35,155 nt of DNA from Candidatus Sysuiplasma jiujiangense (GCA_019721075.1 JAHEAD010000019.1:1-35155); one strand, 5' to 3'; counted from the first letter of the stretch, positions 7,701-16,289 are shown. Notes: a model not told the origin generated them from the sequence alone. Made by a program: numbers and translations.

Positions 7701-8816
7701 ATGTCGAGAATTTCGAATATAAGCCTTACAGAATTCGAGGAGGTACGGCAACCGATATACCCTTATGTTAAACCAACAGACTACTACAAGCAATATCTTG
7801 GTGAAACTTCCCCTGTAGAAGCAGCTTTGCTCAGCAGAATATGTTTTGCAAGAATGACCACGGAGTCTGGTCTCAGTTCTTATTTGGCTGTTTCCGAACC
7901 TGTTGCAGATTTCATCTCTAACATATCAAGCAGCATAATCGGTTTCGATACAGCTGAAATATCCAAGGCATGGGATTATCTCTACAGAAAAACCCTACCA
8001 CTGGGAAGGGCAGGTCTTGCGATGCATGCGATAAGCGCAATCAACCTTCTAATGTATGATCTGCTGGGTAAAGAGCTGAAAGTACCTGTTTACAAGCTTA
8101 CTGGCGGTGCTACAAGGGATGCCATAAGGGCATATGCGAGCCATCTCCATCCGCTTCCCCCTAAGGAACTCCAGAAGGAGGCGCTGAAGTACGTGGAAGA
8201 TGGCTATCGGACAATGAAAATGAGGTTCGCCGCGGGCCCTGCAGATCCTTTTGCAGTTGAAAAAAACATTGCGCTTGTCAAGACAATTCGCGACGCAATC
8301 GGCTATGAAGTGGAACTCGCTGGTGATGCTTGGATGTCATGGAACTATAACTTTGCAGTATTCATGATATCGCGTCTGGAAAAGTTTGAGATGAGGTGGG
8401 TTGAGGAGCCTCTGCTGCCTGACGATTTTGAGGGTTTTTCACGGCTTACTAAGTCTGTAGCAACACCAATTTCAGCGGGCGAGCATCATTATTACATCTA
8501 TGATTTCAAAAAGCTTCTAGACAGCGGTGTTACGATACTCCAGCCCGATACCACTTGGGTTGGAGGCATGACAGCTATGTTGAAAATCGCTTCACTTGCC
8601 GAAACATATGGTGCATGGGTCATCCCACACTCCGGAAACATCTACAACCTTCATTTCATTTTCAGTCAATCGGAATCAGTAGCGCCCATGGCTGAATACC
8701 TCACAAAGTACAGAGAATGGATGGAACAGCATTCCAGTGGAATACCTGTTCCGGAGCTTGGATATATAAAACTTGATGAGAAACCTGGTTTCGGGGTCAC
8801 TCATGACTTCAAATAA
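7701..8816 (+). CDS. Enolase-superfamily sugar-acid dehydratase, probable L-rhamnonate dehydratase
   Basis: A 371-residue mandelate racemase/muconate lactonizing enzyme relative, expected to dehydrate L-rhamnonate (or L-fuconate) to the 2-keto-3-deoxy acid. Metal ligands are readable as D209 (LAGDAW), E235 (WVEEPL) and E261 (SAGEHH). The general-base dyad is D283 (QPDTTW) with H310 (VIPHSGN), and K173 in TMKMR sits at the second-strand base position. The pattern EEPLLPDDFEGFSRL, GEHHYY and QPDTTWVGGMT closely follows the rhamnonate dehydratase subgroup. Length is normal (about 370-400). The next gene overlaps its 3' end, indicating a co-transcribed, translationally coupled operon with the beta-lactamase-fold protein, transporter and SDR. 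Confidence 0.85.
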   Translation: MSRISNISLTEFEEVRQPIYPYVKPTDYYKQYLGETSPVEAALLSRICFARMTTESGLSSYLAVSEPVADFISNISSSIIGFDTAEISKAWDYLYRKTLPLGRAGLAMHAISAINLLMYDLLGKELKVPVYKLTGGATRDAIRAYASHLHPLPPKELQKEALKYVEDGYRTMKMRFAAGPADPFAVEKNIALVKTIRDAIGYEVELAGDAWMSWNYNFAVFMISRLEKFEMRWVEEPLLPDDFEGFSRLTKSVATPISAGEHHYYIYDFKKLLDSGVTILQPDTTWVGGMTAMLKIASLAETYGAWVIPHSGNIYNLHFIFSQSESVAPMAEYLTKYREWMEQHSSGIPVPELGYIKLDEKPGFGVTHDFK

Positions 8817-9570
8817 GGGAGAGTACCGTATCAGGGTCATAAAAACAGGCGAATCAGAAGTTCCCGCACCCGAAGTTTACTGGATGTCTTCGTGGGACAA
8901 GTGGGAGAAGCTATCCTTTCACATGCTTCTTGCATATAATGAAGATACGAATTTTCTGATTAATACAGGCCTTCCTGATGATCTAATGCTGAGAAATGCT
9001 GAAATGAGGAAGTTTGCTGGCGAAAGATGTATTTTCAAACAATTTGATGCTATTTCCGAACTTGAAAAAATAGGTTTTTCGCCTCGACAAATATCCAATG
9101 TATCATTTACCCCAATACAGGATTACACAGTGGGTGGCCTGAAGAGGTTCCCGGCGGCAAACATATTCATTCATCGACAGGGATGGGTCGACGACATACA
9201 GGCACCTATGTATTCCAAACATTTGCCGAGAAGTCTCTTCATACCGGACGACATACTGCAGTATATTGAATTTGAGGCTTGGGAAAGAGTCAGGTTCTTC
9301 GACTGCCCGAGGCTCGTAGAGCTGATAGAGGGTATTGATGTGATGTGGGTCGGTTGCCATCACAGATCCAGTCTCGCATTCGTAATCAGCACTAAAGAGG
9401 GAAAGGTCGTTTTTACCGATTGCGCCTTTAAAACGGCTAATATATCAAATATCCATCCGATTGGTATTGCCGAGAATATCTTTGAATGTATAGATGCCTA
9501 CAAGGCGTTTCAGAAAATTGGAAGAGTTCTGCCTGCCTACGATCCATCTATTGATGGACTGGAAATTTAG
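8803..9570 (+). CDS. Metallo-beta-lactamase-fold protein with a degenerate metal site
   Basis: A 255-residue protein with the layout of the N-acyl-homoserine-lactonase branch of the beta-lactamase fold. In the pathway a lactonase would be expected here. However, the H-x-H-x-D-H metal motif is replaced by T103-P-I-Q-D107-Y. The last His before the C-terminal Asp-Pro is Tyr (PAYDPS, Y246). CHH at 185-187 and D206 (FTDCAF) remain. It is therefore either an unusual lactonase with altered chemistry or a non-catalytic paralogue. ATG 8803 is preferred over TTG 8773; it overlaps the dehydratase stop by 14 nt. The operon position between dehydratase and transporter ties it to sugar-acid metabolism. 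Confidence 0.7.
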   Translation: MTSNKGEYRIRVIKTGESEVPAPEVYWMSSWDKWEKLSFHMLLAYNEDTNFLINTGLPDDLMLRNAEMRKFAGERCIFKQFDAISELEKIGFSPRQISNVSFTPIQDYTVGGLKRFPAANIFIHRQGWVDDIQAPMYSKHLPRSLFIPDDILQYIEFEAWERVRFFDCPRLVELIEGIDVMWVGCHHRSSLAFVISTKEGKVVFTDCAFKTANISNIHPIGIAENIFECIDAYKAFQKIGRVLPAYDPSIDGLEI

Positions 9571-9708
9571 AAAAATTCGCTTTGAGGTGAAGATGTCGTT
9601 ATGTGGTGTTATTTCATCCATCTGCTTCAGCTCCGGGATGCGATACCGGAACTGTGCGGAACCCTGCTTTTATAACTCCAAGCGATTTATTTACAAGAGG
9701 GGACCGAT

Positions 9709-11061
9709 ATTACAGAGATAGATATAATTGACAATGCCAAGCTGAGTCGAAGGCACTATAGCTGGACTTTTATCGCATCTCTGGGCGATTTTCTAGATGC
9801 TGGCATGTTCGCTGGCACTGGCATTACGCTCCTGGCTCTCATTTCATATCTGCATCTGAACGTTTTTGAATCAGGTCTTCCAGCGCTCATAACTCTTCTG
9901 GGAACGGCTTTTGGCGCTCTGTTTTTCGGTCCTTTGGGGGACAAGTATGGTAGAAAGTATATCTATCAGCTGGATATGGTAATTTATGCCATTGCTTCCA
10001 TTCTTTTGGCATTCACATTCAGTATCTATTGGGCATTGCCACTCTATGGACTTGTCGGAATAGCAGTGGGAGCAGATGTACCCACCTCGTGGTCGCTCAT
10101 ATCAGAATTCTCTCCCAAGAACCAGCGGGGAAAGCTGATGTCCATTACAAATGTGATGTGGTATGTTGCTGTTCTCGTCGAGCTCGCCATAGCCATCGCA
10201 CTCTACAACACAGGAATGATACTTTTCAGAACAATCTGGCTCATGCTTGGAATAGTGGCAATAATTGCCTGGGTTCTGAGAAGGAGGCTTGCAGAGTCTC
10301 CAAGGTTTGACGTTCTCTCAGGACATGAAGACAGGGTAAAAAAGACAATATCAGAACTCGGAGAGACTCCGTCAGCTGCAGATACAGGAAGAAAAGCGTC
10401 TTACAAAAAGCATCGCTATGGGGAGTTGTTTACAAAGTATTGGAAGCCACTGGTGTTTGCTTGGTTTCTTTACCTTATGTGGGGAATTCCAGCCTCAACA
10501 TATGGCGAATTCTTTCCGTATATATTCAGCTCTCTGCATCTTGTGAGCACCCAGGTCGTATTTGCGTTCGAAGCGATCTATTTTGGCTCTGCAATAGTGC
10601 CCGGTTTGCTTATCTACGCATATCTCTCTGACAGAGTTGGAAGGGTTCCCCTGTATCTTACAAGTGCCATTATGTGCTCTCTTTCGTTTTTCCTTCTTGT
10701 ATACCCGCCATTTCTGACAAATGTGCCGGTGCTCCTTCTCTCTTTCCTTCTGTTCGGTATAGGTCAGGGTATCGGTGTCTGGCCGGTTACTAGGCTCCTC
10801 TCACTGGAACACTTCCCGACGAGTGTCAGGAATTCCGGGCAGGGCTTTGTCTGGTTCACGATGAGGTTTGAGGCTGCAATATTCGGTCTGTTTACACCTC
10901 TTATAGTCGCCGTAAGTGTCACATATATAGGATGGATAGCGGGTATATTTTTCCTTGCAGCAATAATAGTTGTTGCCGCAGTGTCGCGCACCAACCCGTC
11001 ATTTGTCGGAACCGAAAGAAAATCACTAGAAACTACATCCAACGAACAGTTTTCTAAATGA
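9709..11061 (+). CDS. MFS sugar/organic-acid transporter
   Basis: A 12-helix major facilitator permease. The loop 2-3 signature GPLGDKYGRKY and its repeat SDRVGRVPLY in the second half are clear, as is the sugar-porter-like helix-4 region VPTSWSLISEF. It probably imports the 6-deoxysugar degraded by the surrounding enzymes. The first in-frame ATG (9805) would cut off half of helix 1. The frame is open and clearly coding upstream (SRRHYSWTFIASLGDFLDAG) but offers no ATG, GTG or TTG before a TAA at about 9671. A GAGGGG Shine-Dalgarno-like box (9697-9702) sits 6 nt before an ATT codon at 9709, which is used here as the tentative start. A shorter form or a sequence error remains possible. Confidence 0.8.
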   Translation: MTEIDIIDNAKLSRRHYSWTFIASLGDFLDAGMFAGTGITLLALISYLHLNVFESGLPALITLLGTAFGALFFGPLGDKYGRKYIYQLDMVIYAIASILLAFTFSIYWALPLYGLVGIAVGADVPTSWSLISEFSPKNQRGKLMSITNVMWYVAVLVELAIAIALYNTGMILFRTIWLMLGIVAIIAWVLRRRLAESPRFDVLSGHEDRVKKTISELGETPSAADTGRKASYKKHRYGELFTKYWKPLVFAWFLYLMWGIPASTYGEFFPYIFSSLHLVSTQVVFAFEAIYFGSAIVPGLLIYAYLSDRVGRVPLYLTSAIMCSLSFFLLVYPPFLTNVPVLLLSFLLFGIGQGIGVWPVTRLLSLEHFPTSVRNSGQGFVWFTMRFEAAIFGLFTPLIVAVSVTYIGWIAGIFFLAAIIVVAAVSRTNPSFVGTERKSLETTSNEQFSK

Positions 11062-11087
11062 AATCCGATGAGCGACAAGGAAGCCAC

Positions 11088-11861
11088 ATGAAGAACGTCC
11101 TATCTTTCAAAGGAAAGAATGCCATGGTCACCGGTGGGTCAAGGGGCATAGGTCACGCTATTGCGCTTGGTCTTGCCAGCAGGGGTGCTAATGTCTGTAT
11201 TTCTTATTCGAAGAGCGACGGTGCCGCAAAAGAAACAGTGGAGTCGATGTCCCGTTATGGTGTGAACGCCGTTTCATATAAGATTGATCAGAACAATATC
11301 GAGGAGATCCCGGGGCTGTTCAGATTTGCAGAAAAGAATATCGGTGATATCAACATACTTGTCAATAATGCAGGCATCTGTCCGTTCAAAGATTTTTTTG
11401 AAATAGACAGGGAACTGCTGGAAAGCGTATGGCGTGTAAACTTCGAGAGTCATTTCATACTCACGCAGCTTGTCTCAGAGAGAATGATTGAAGATAAGAT
11501 AGAAGGCAGAATACTGTTTATAAGTTCGATAAGTTCAAGGGTAGGTGGTGAATTTCAGACACACTACACACCGACAAAATCTGCAATCAACGGCCTTGTT
11601 CATTCGCTTTCAATAGTCCTTGGAAAAAACAGGATACTGGTAAATTCGCTGGAGCCTGGAACAATTCTGACAGACATAAACAGGGAAGACCTATCCAACA
11701 GGGCAAAGAGGAAATATATGGAAAAGAGGGTGGCTATTGGCAGGATAGGAAGGCCGGAGGATATGGTCTGGCCCGCTCTCTTCCTTGTTTCCGACGAGAA
11801 CACATATGTGACTGGAACTGAACTGCTCGCTGATGGCGGAATGCTTGTGAATCTTCAATGA
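11088..11861 (+). CDS. SDR-family sugar dehydrogenase, probable L-rhamnose 1-dehydrogenase
   Basis: A 257-residue short-chain dehydrogenase: nucleotide-binding TGGSRGIG (15-22), NNAG (93-96), catalytic S147, Y160 and K164 (Y-x-x-x-K), and the C-terminal GRPEDM...LADGGM pattern of classical SDRs. It is expected to oxidise L-rhamnose (or another 6-deoxy-hexose) to the 1,5- or 1,4-lactone with NAD(P). SDR-type rhamnose dehydrogenases are known from Thermoplasma, which supports the assignment. ATG 11088 has a GGAAG box 5 nt upstream and begins just before the first beta strand. An in-frame ATG at 11058 overlaps the transporter stop. It is the last gene of the plus-strand operon. Confidence 0.8.
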   Translation: MKNVLSFKGKNAMVTGGSRGIGHAIALGLASRGANVCISYSKSDGAAKETVESMSRYGVNAVSYKIDQNNIEEIPGLFRFAEKNIGDINILVNNAGICPFKDFFEIDRELLESVWRVNFESHFILTQLVSERMIEDKIEGRILFISSISSRVGGEFQTHYTPTKSAINGLVHSLSIVLGKNRILVNSLEPGTILTDINREDLSNRAKRKYMEKRVAIGRIGRPEDMVWPALFLVSDENTYVTGTELLADGGMLVNLQ

Positions 11862-11902
11862 TCGCTGCTTCTTATGCCGAACTCACATTGTGCTACAAAA
11901 AT

Positions 11903-12208
11903 TCAGTCTAATCTGTAAATTTCACGCAACCCTTCCGAAATCCGATCGTCAGAAGGTGTCTCAAGCACTTCCGACATGTGGTTCTGCCAGTCAGCATTTA
12001 TTCTGCTATCTCTCAGAAACTTCAGTGTCTCATTTATGTCATTACATTCCCAGTATCCAAATACATCCAGACCGTCGATGTAGATCGAATAATTTCTTAT
12101 ACCCGATCTCTTCAGCTCATCAATCATCGAAGGCCATACGTTCCTGTGCCTTGCGACGTATTCCGTCTCCATATTTTTCCTTATCTTTAGATGAAAGGCA
12201 TATCTCAT
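11903..12208 (-). CDS. rhaM: L-rhamnose mutarotase
   Basis: A 101-residue protein of the RhaM/YiiL family, which interconverts alpha and beta anomers of L-rhamnose. Diagnostic features are H21 in ARHRNVWPSM, the GIRNYSIYIDGLDVFGYWE stretch (36-54) and W74 near the end of the ferredoxin-like fold. The start is ATG 12208, preceded by a GGTGGAAG box with 5 nt spacing; longer in-frame starts would add a non-homologous N-terminus. It is transcribed with the upstream Bat-type regulator on the minus strand, 40 bp apart. This is the gene that most directly names rhamnose as the substrate of the cluster. Confidence 0.85.
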   Translation of the reverse strand: MRYAFHLKIRKNMETEYVARHRNVWPSMIDELKRSGIRNYSIYIDGLDVFGYWECNDINETLKFLRDSRINADWQNHMSEVLETPSDDRISEGLREIYRLD

Positions 12209-12248
12209 CTTTACTTCCACCCTTTTGTTTCGCATATTCACTTTCTTT

Positions 12249-12965
12249 TCAGCATTCAACTGAATTTTCATACATCCATTTAGCAAGTAATTTATTCTCC
12301 GCCCTCCTGAGGTATTCCTGAAGGGTGGATTTTGAAAGATTTAGCATCGTGCACATATCCTCCAGATGAAAAGTTCTTGGTATTGCATAGTAACCAAGGC
12401 GGAATGCCATGATGAGTGCATCACGTTCGGCATCCGTAAGGTCAAGCACCACTGGCGCCTGCTCGCTCACGTGAGCGTTCGAGAGCCTGTAATAAGAAAG
12501 GGTTCCCAGACAGCTGAGATCGCTGTAAAGCCTGTTCACCTCACTTTTTGGAATCACAGCCGTTATGTGCTCAACGTCTCCTGAAATCAGGTCATTCTGA
12601 TAAATGGAGGAGTGTTCATAAAGAAGGGATGAAACCATTCCGTCATAAACTTCCCTGAATGTTACTTTGAACAACTTGCGCTGATAGTTAACGGGCGCAA
12701 TCTCCAGTATTTCCGTGATTTTTTTTGATCTTTTGAAGGAGCGTAGAAATCTTTTGACCGCATCAAGGCTCACGCTCTTCACCTCGATAACCCCAAGTAT
12801 GCAATTCTTCTCCTTAAACGGCTTACTTATGAGCGTGTGCACCTTTACTGTATTCTCTCCTGTTAATTCCGTCCAGCAACCTTCGTGCTTTATCCCGAAG
12901 CGCACAGTGGCGAAGTAGGTTCCAGACTGCGTCTTAAGTTCCATTGCTGCCCCCATTATCCGCAT
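12249..12965 (-). CDS. Bat-type (HTH_10) transcriptional regulator
   Basis: A 238-residue archaeal regulator. The C-terminal part (about 170-235) is the HTH_10 domain: LTDAERDALIMAFRLGYYAI, a loop, then the helix-turn-helix MCTMLNLSKSTLQEYLRRAE. The N-terminal 165 residues lack known motifs and are likely the sensing domain. A GCWTEL motif and alternating strands suggest a small alpha/beta fold. It lies between the two halves of the deoxysugar cluster, just ahead of rhaM, and is the obvious candidate for its sugar-responsive control. The first ATG is 12965; an ATG eight codons in is also possible. Confidence 0.85.
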   Translation of the reverse strand: MRIMGAAMELKTQSGTYFATVRFGIKHEGCWTELTGENTVKVHTLISKPFKEKNCILGVIEVKSVSLDAVKRFLRSFKRSKKITEILEIAPVNYQRKLFKVTFREVYDGMVSSLLYEHSSIYQNDLISGDVEHITAVIPKSEVNRLYSDLSCLGTLSYYRLSNAHVSEQAPVVLDLTDAERDALIMAFRLGYYAIPRTFHLEDMCTMLNLSKSTLQEYLRRAENKLLAKWMYENSVEC

Positions 12966-13026
12966 GGTGATTCAACGGTTAACTTCTTTTCGCCTTTGGT
13001 AGCGGTTTTAGGACTATAAAGTCAGC

Positions 13027-13125
13027 ATGCCTGATTTTCTGAGGAAAGGTGTGGAAGTCACACTTGTAGCCAGCCCGGAACTGTACGGACAAACGTTATT
13101 GAACAACCGGATTATGAAGTTATAG
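13027..13125 (+). CDS. Possible 32-residue leader ORF before the alcohol dehydrogenase
   Basis: ATG 13027 opens a 32-codon frame ending TAG at 13123-13125, directly abutting the GTG start of the dehydrogenase. The product (for example GVEVTLVASPELYGQTLL) looks protein-like, but it matches nothing I know. A TATA-like ACTATAAAG lies about 10-15 nt upstream, too close to serve this ORF. It may therefore be a fragment, a leader peptide or chance. Confidence 0.25.
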   Translation: MPDFLRKGVEVTLVASPELYGQTLLNNRIMKL

Positions 13126-14148
13126 GTGATAGAGTTGAAGTCACTCCTGTGGGCAGACATAGGTCGCATTAAGGTTACCGAATCTGAGAAACCGCATCCG
13201 CGTAATGGCGACTTACTGGTTAAGGTGAAATATTGTGGTATATGCGGTTCTGAATTGTCTGCATACACAGGGCATAATGAATTGAGAAAGCCTCCAAGCG
13301 TAATGGGTCATGAATTTTCAGGGTACATCGTTGAGACAGGTGACAATTCACTCGAATGGATGATAGGCAGACTTGTGACAGTCAATCCTCTCGTGACATG
13401 CGGCAGGTGCAGGTACTGTGCGAACGGCGACAGGCAGCTCTGTCCGGAAAGAAAGATAATCGGCATAAACTTCAATGGAGGCTTTGACCAGTATGTTTCT
13501 GTTCCTTCCTACGCTGTGCATGAAGTGAACGATGCCCTATATGGTTCGCTGACCGAGCCACTCGCATGTGCTGTAAGAGCTGTAAGGCAGGCAAATGTTT
13601 CAGTAGGGGACTATGTCCTAATTGCTGGAGCCGGAACCATCGGGCTCCTCTCTGCCAGGATGGCGCTTGTGTCAGGGGCGTCGGAGGTTGTAATGGTTGA
13701 GACAAACAGTTTTCGCAGGGAACTGTCGTTGAAGTACGGAGTCACCGCTGCCTTGATTCCAGAAATGGTTGAGGAACATTTAGACAGGGCAGGAAACAAA
13801 ATTGGATTTGACAGGGCGATAGATGCCGTAGGGTACAATGCAACCAGGAATCTGCTTGTAAGGCACGTGAGAAGAGGTGGGACAGTATCACTCCTTGGGC
13901 TTCATGAGAATAGGATGGATCTAGATGGAAACAATGTGGTGAGAAGTGAGACAGGCATTTCAGGCTCATTTTGTTACAGTAATGAAGATTTCAGAGTGGC
14001 GGTTGACTTCATAAACAGGGGACAGCTGAGGGGTGCAGAAAAGTGGTTTGAAGTCAGGGGTGCTGGAACAGCGGATGAGAGCTTTAAGGATCTGCTTAAG
14101 ACAGACTGCAAAGTGTCCAAAATAATTCTCGATATGGAAGATATATAG
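13126..14148 (+). CDS. Zinc-dependent medium-chain alcohol/polyol dehydrogenase
   Basis: A 340-residue MDR-family NAD(P) dehydrogenase. Catalytic zinc ligands are C37 (YCGICGSE) and H62-E63 (MGHEFSG). The structural zinc is held by C92, C95, C98 and C106 (CGRCRYC...C). The Rossmann motif is IAGAGTIGL at about 166-174, and LTEPLACAV carries the usual substrate-side Glu. The fold matches threonine/sorbitol dehydrogenase relatives. In context it could reduce or oxidise lactaldehyde, or oxidise the 2-keto-3-deoxy acid; the sequence alone does not decide. GTG 13126 has AGTTATAG ahead of it; TTG 13135 is an alternative. It heads the second plus-strand group with the LutA- and LutB-like genes. Confidence 0.85.
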   Translation: MIELKSLLWADIGRIKVTESEKPHPRNGDLLVKVKYCGICGSELSAYTGHNELRKPPSVMGHEFSGYIVETGDNSLEWMIGRLVTVNPLVTCGRCRYCANGDRQLCPERKIIGINFNGGFDQYVSVPSYAVHEVNDALYGSLTEPLACAVRAVRQANVSVGDYVLIAGAGTIGLLSARMALVSGASEVVMVETNSFRRELSLKYGVTAALIPEMVEEHLDRAGNKIGFDRAIDAVGYNATRNLLVRHVRRGGTVSLLGLHENRMDLDGNNVVRSETGISGSFCYSNEDFRVAVDFINRGQLRGAEKWFEVRGAGTADESFKDLLKTDCKVSKIILDMEDI

Positions 14149-14214
14149 GTGCCAAATGAGAACGTAAAATGTAATGCCGTCGATACATGTGATTAATACA
14201 GCAGGAAAAATCGT

Positions 14215-15147
14215 ATGAGTGAAAGAATTGATATTGACCCCAGGAAGACGAAAAATCAGCTTATGACCATCAGAAAAACCGTTTTTGAAAATCTTATGGA
14301 TGACTTTGTCCCATTTCCTATTAACAGAAAATTATGTTCCGAATGGGCGAGAAGACTGAATATTCCCATGAAGGGGGAAGTGATACTTTACACTTCATAT
14401 ATGTACCAGCTTGCCAGTCTTTTCCATCAATATGAGAGTATAATTGCAAGGGTTGGAAAGCTCGCTGGTGTGAAGGCACTCTCCCGTATTGGCACGCTGG
14501 TTGTCAGAACGGACAGAGATGAGATTGAGCGCGCAGGAAATATACTGTCCAAAATTTCCAGTCTGCTGACGGAAGCTGGCGTTGATTTTTCCTATCTTTA
14601 TGAAGAGGAGCCATACAGCGGAGCTATACTTCTGGAACTTGGGATGATTCAGGAATTCCGTTCGTACGGAGAGAAACTTTCCAGTTTCCTTGCGTCTAGG
14701 GGAATAACAACGGTTATTACGGTTGACCCTCACACACTAAATGCACTTTCCAGACTCAAGGAAATGTCACTTCTTGAAGCCGAAGTCAAAAGTTACCTTG
14801 ATCTCATTAAAGTCCATAGCCTCAGTGGCACAAGCAAAACTTACGTCTTCCATGACTCGTGCCTCTATTCACGCTATCTCGGAAGAAGGGAAATTATAAG
14901 AAAACATCTGATTGATGCAGGTATGGATTTGAAAGAGGATGACGTAGTTACTGGATTGCGAACATCGATGTGTTGCGGAGCACCGGTGGGTTCGGTAAAT
15001 CCTGCACTCAGCAACAAAGTAGCAGAGGTGCGCGCTAACTCCCTTAAACGTGTTTCTGGGAAAATACTCGTCGCGTGCCCCCTTTGCTATCAGAATCTAT
15101 CAAAGCATGCAGATGGCATCATGGATATAATGGAAGTGATCATCTGA
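14215..15147 (+). CDS. LutA-like (Fe-S)-binding protein with CCG domain
   Basis: A 310-residue protein of the LutA/GlcF/HdrB group that passes electrons in L-lactate (or glycolate) oxidation. The C-terminal CCG module is intact: HDSC (213-216), CCGAPVG (253-259) and ACPLCYQN (287-294). The N-terminal half has the family's degenerate first module, ending EEPYSGAILLELG (131-143) without the CCG pair. LutB follows and overlaps it, so the two are probably co-translated. The partner LUD-domain protein LutC is not in the window. It acts in the cytosol or loosely at the membrane. It fits conversion of L-lactate, derived from lactaldehyde, to pyruvate. Confidence 0.8.
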   Translation: MSERIDIDPRKTKNQLMTIRKTVFENLMDDFVPFPINRKLCSEWARRLNIPMKGEVILYTSYMYQLASLFHQYESIIARVGKLAGVKALSRIGTLVVRTDRDEIERAGNILSKISSLLTEAGVDFSYLYEEEPYSGAILLELGMIQEFRSYGEKLSSFLASRGITTVITVDPHTLNALSRLKEMSLLEAEVKSYLDLIKVHSLSGTSKTYVFHDSCLYSRYLGRREIIRKHLIDAGMDLKEDDVVTGLRTSMCCGAPVGSVNPALSNKVAEVRANSLKRVSGKILVACPLCYQNLSKHADGIMDIMEVII

Positions 15148-16289
15148 CTTCTGAATGGGAAAAAGCAGTCGACCGCGCTATAAATAACAATGTCCGAAGT
15201 GTGAATAGGATACTGTCCAGTTTCAGCGATTTGAGCTCTATGGCAGATGAACTCAGGACAGCAAAACTTGAGGTACTGGACAACCTAGAGCATTATATTG
15301 AGCTGACAATAAAATCTGTCGAAGCCTCCGGAGGCAAGGCTTATCTTGCGAGAACCAGAGAGGATGCAGTAAAGCTGGTTACAGACCTTGTAGGGGAAAG
15401 GAAAAAAATCGTTCTGTCCAAGTCCAACGTCATGCTGGAAATAGGAATAAGAGAAAGGCTGGAATCCTCAGGCAAGGATGTTTGGGAAACAGATCTTGGT
15501 GAATTCATTGTCCAGATCGCAGAAGACTCCCCGTCACACATTGTTGCACCTGCATTGCACTTCACACGGCAGGCGATTGGTAGGCTGTTAAACGAAAAGA
15601 TTGACAGATCGATCAATGAAAACTCATCGACTGAGATGATGGTTTCAACGGTCCGTGAATTTCTCCTGCAGAAGTATCTGAAGGCAGAGGTGGGTCTCAC
15701 TGGTGCCAACTCAGTTGCTGCAGACACAGGATCTGTTGCTCTTCTTGAGAATGAGGGCAACATACGCATGGTCACGGTCCTTCCCCAGATGCATATCGCT
15801 GTGACAGGAATTGACAAGATACTACCATCGCTCAAAATGGCGATGATGGAAACACTCGTCCAGTCAGCATATGGTGGTCTTTATCCCCCAAGCTATATCA
15901 ACATAACATCGGGTCCGAGTTCAACGGCAGATATAGAGCTGCATAGAGTCAGCCCTGCCACGGGTCCCAAGGAGTTTCATCTGGTTCTAGTGGATAATGG
16001 CAGGTCTGAGGCAAATCTGGACCCCGAGCTCAGGGAGGCACTTCTGTGCATAAAGTGCGGGCGGTGCTATTTCTCATGCCCCGTTTACAGGGTACTGGGC
16101 AAGGACTGGATAACCCCTCCATATGGCGGGCCTACAGGCGCTATGTGGACAGCCATTGTCAACAGGGACATTTTTCCGGCCAACCTCTGCACGCACTCCG
16201 GCGGATGTAAGGAGGTTTGCCCCGTCGGTATAAACATCCCTCGCATCCTCGAGCATATCAAGGAACTTGGTTTCAGCAACCAGGGTTGA
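15075..16289 (+). CDS. LutB-like LUD-domain ferredoxin protein
   Basis: A protein of up to 404 residues combining an N-terminal LUD domain (about 60-310, including TGANSVAADTGSVALLENEG) with a C-terminal ferredoxin region (about 320-390), as in LutB of lactate utilisation. The first cluster motif is complete (C325-IK-C328-GR-C331-YFS-C335-P). The second reads C372-THSGG-C378-KEV-C382-P, with Ser375 where a Cys usually stands and Cys372 where LutB often has Ser. The GTG at 15075 overlaps lutA by 73 nt; no ATG, GTG or TTG in frame lies closer to the expected N-terminus except GTG at about 15200, so the exact start is uncertain. It is the last gene of the group. Confidence 0.8.
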   Translation: MPPLLSESIKACRWHHGYNGSDHLTSEWEKAVDRAINNNVRSVNRILSSFSDLSSMADELRTAKLEVLDNLEHYIELTIKSVEASGGKAYLARTREDAVKLVTDLVGERKKIVLSKSNVMLEIGIRERLESSGKDVWETDLGEFIVQIAEDSPSHIVAPALHFTRQAIGRLLNEKIDRSINENSSTEMMVSTVREFLLQKYLKAEVGLTGANSVAADTGSVALLENEGNIRMVTVLPQMHIAVTGIDKILPSLKMAMMETLVQSAYGGLYPPSYINITSGPSSTADIELHRVSPATGPKEFHLVLVDNGRSEANLDPELREALLCIKCGRCYFSCPVYRVLGKDWITPPYGGPTGAMWTAIVNRDIFPANLCTHSGGCKEVCPVGINIPRILEHIKELGFSNQG

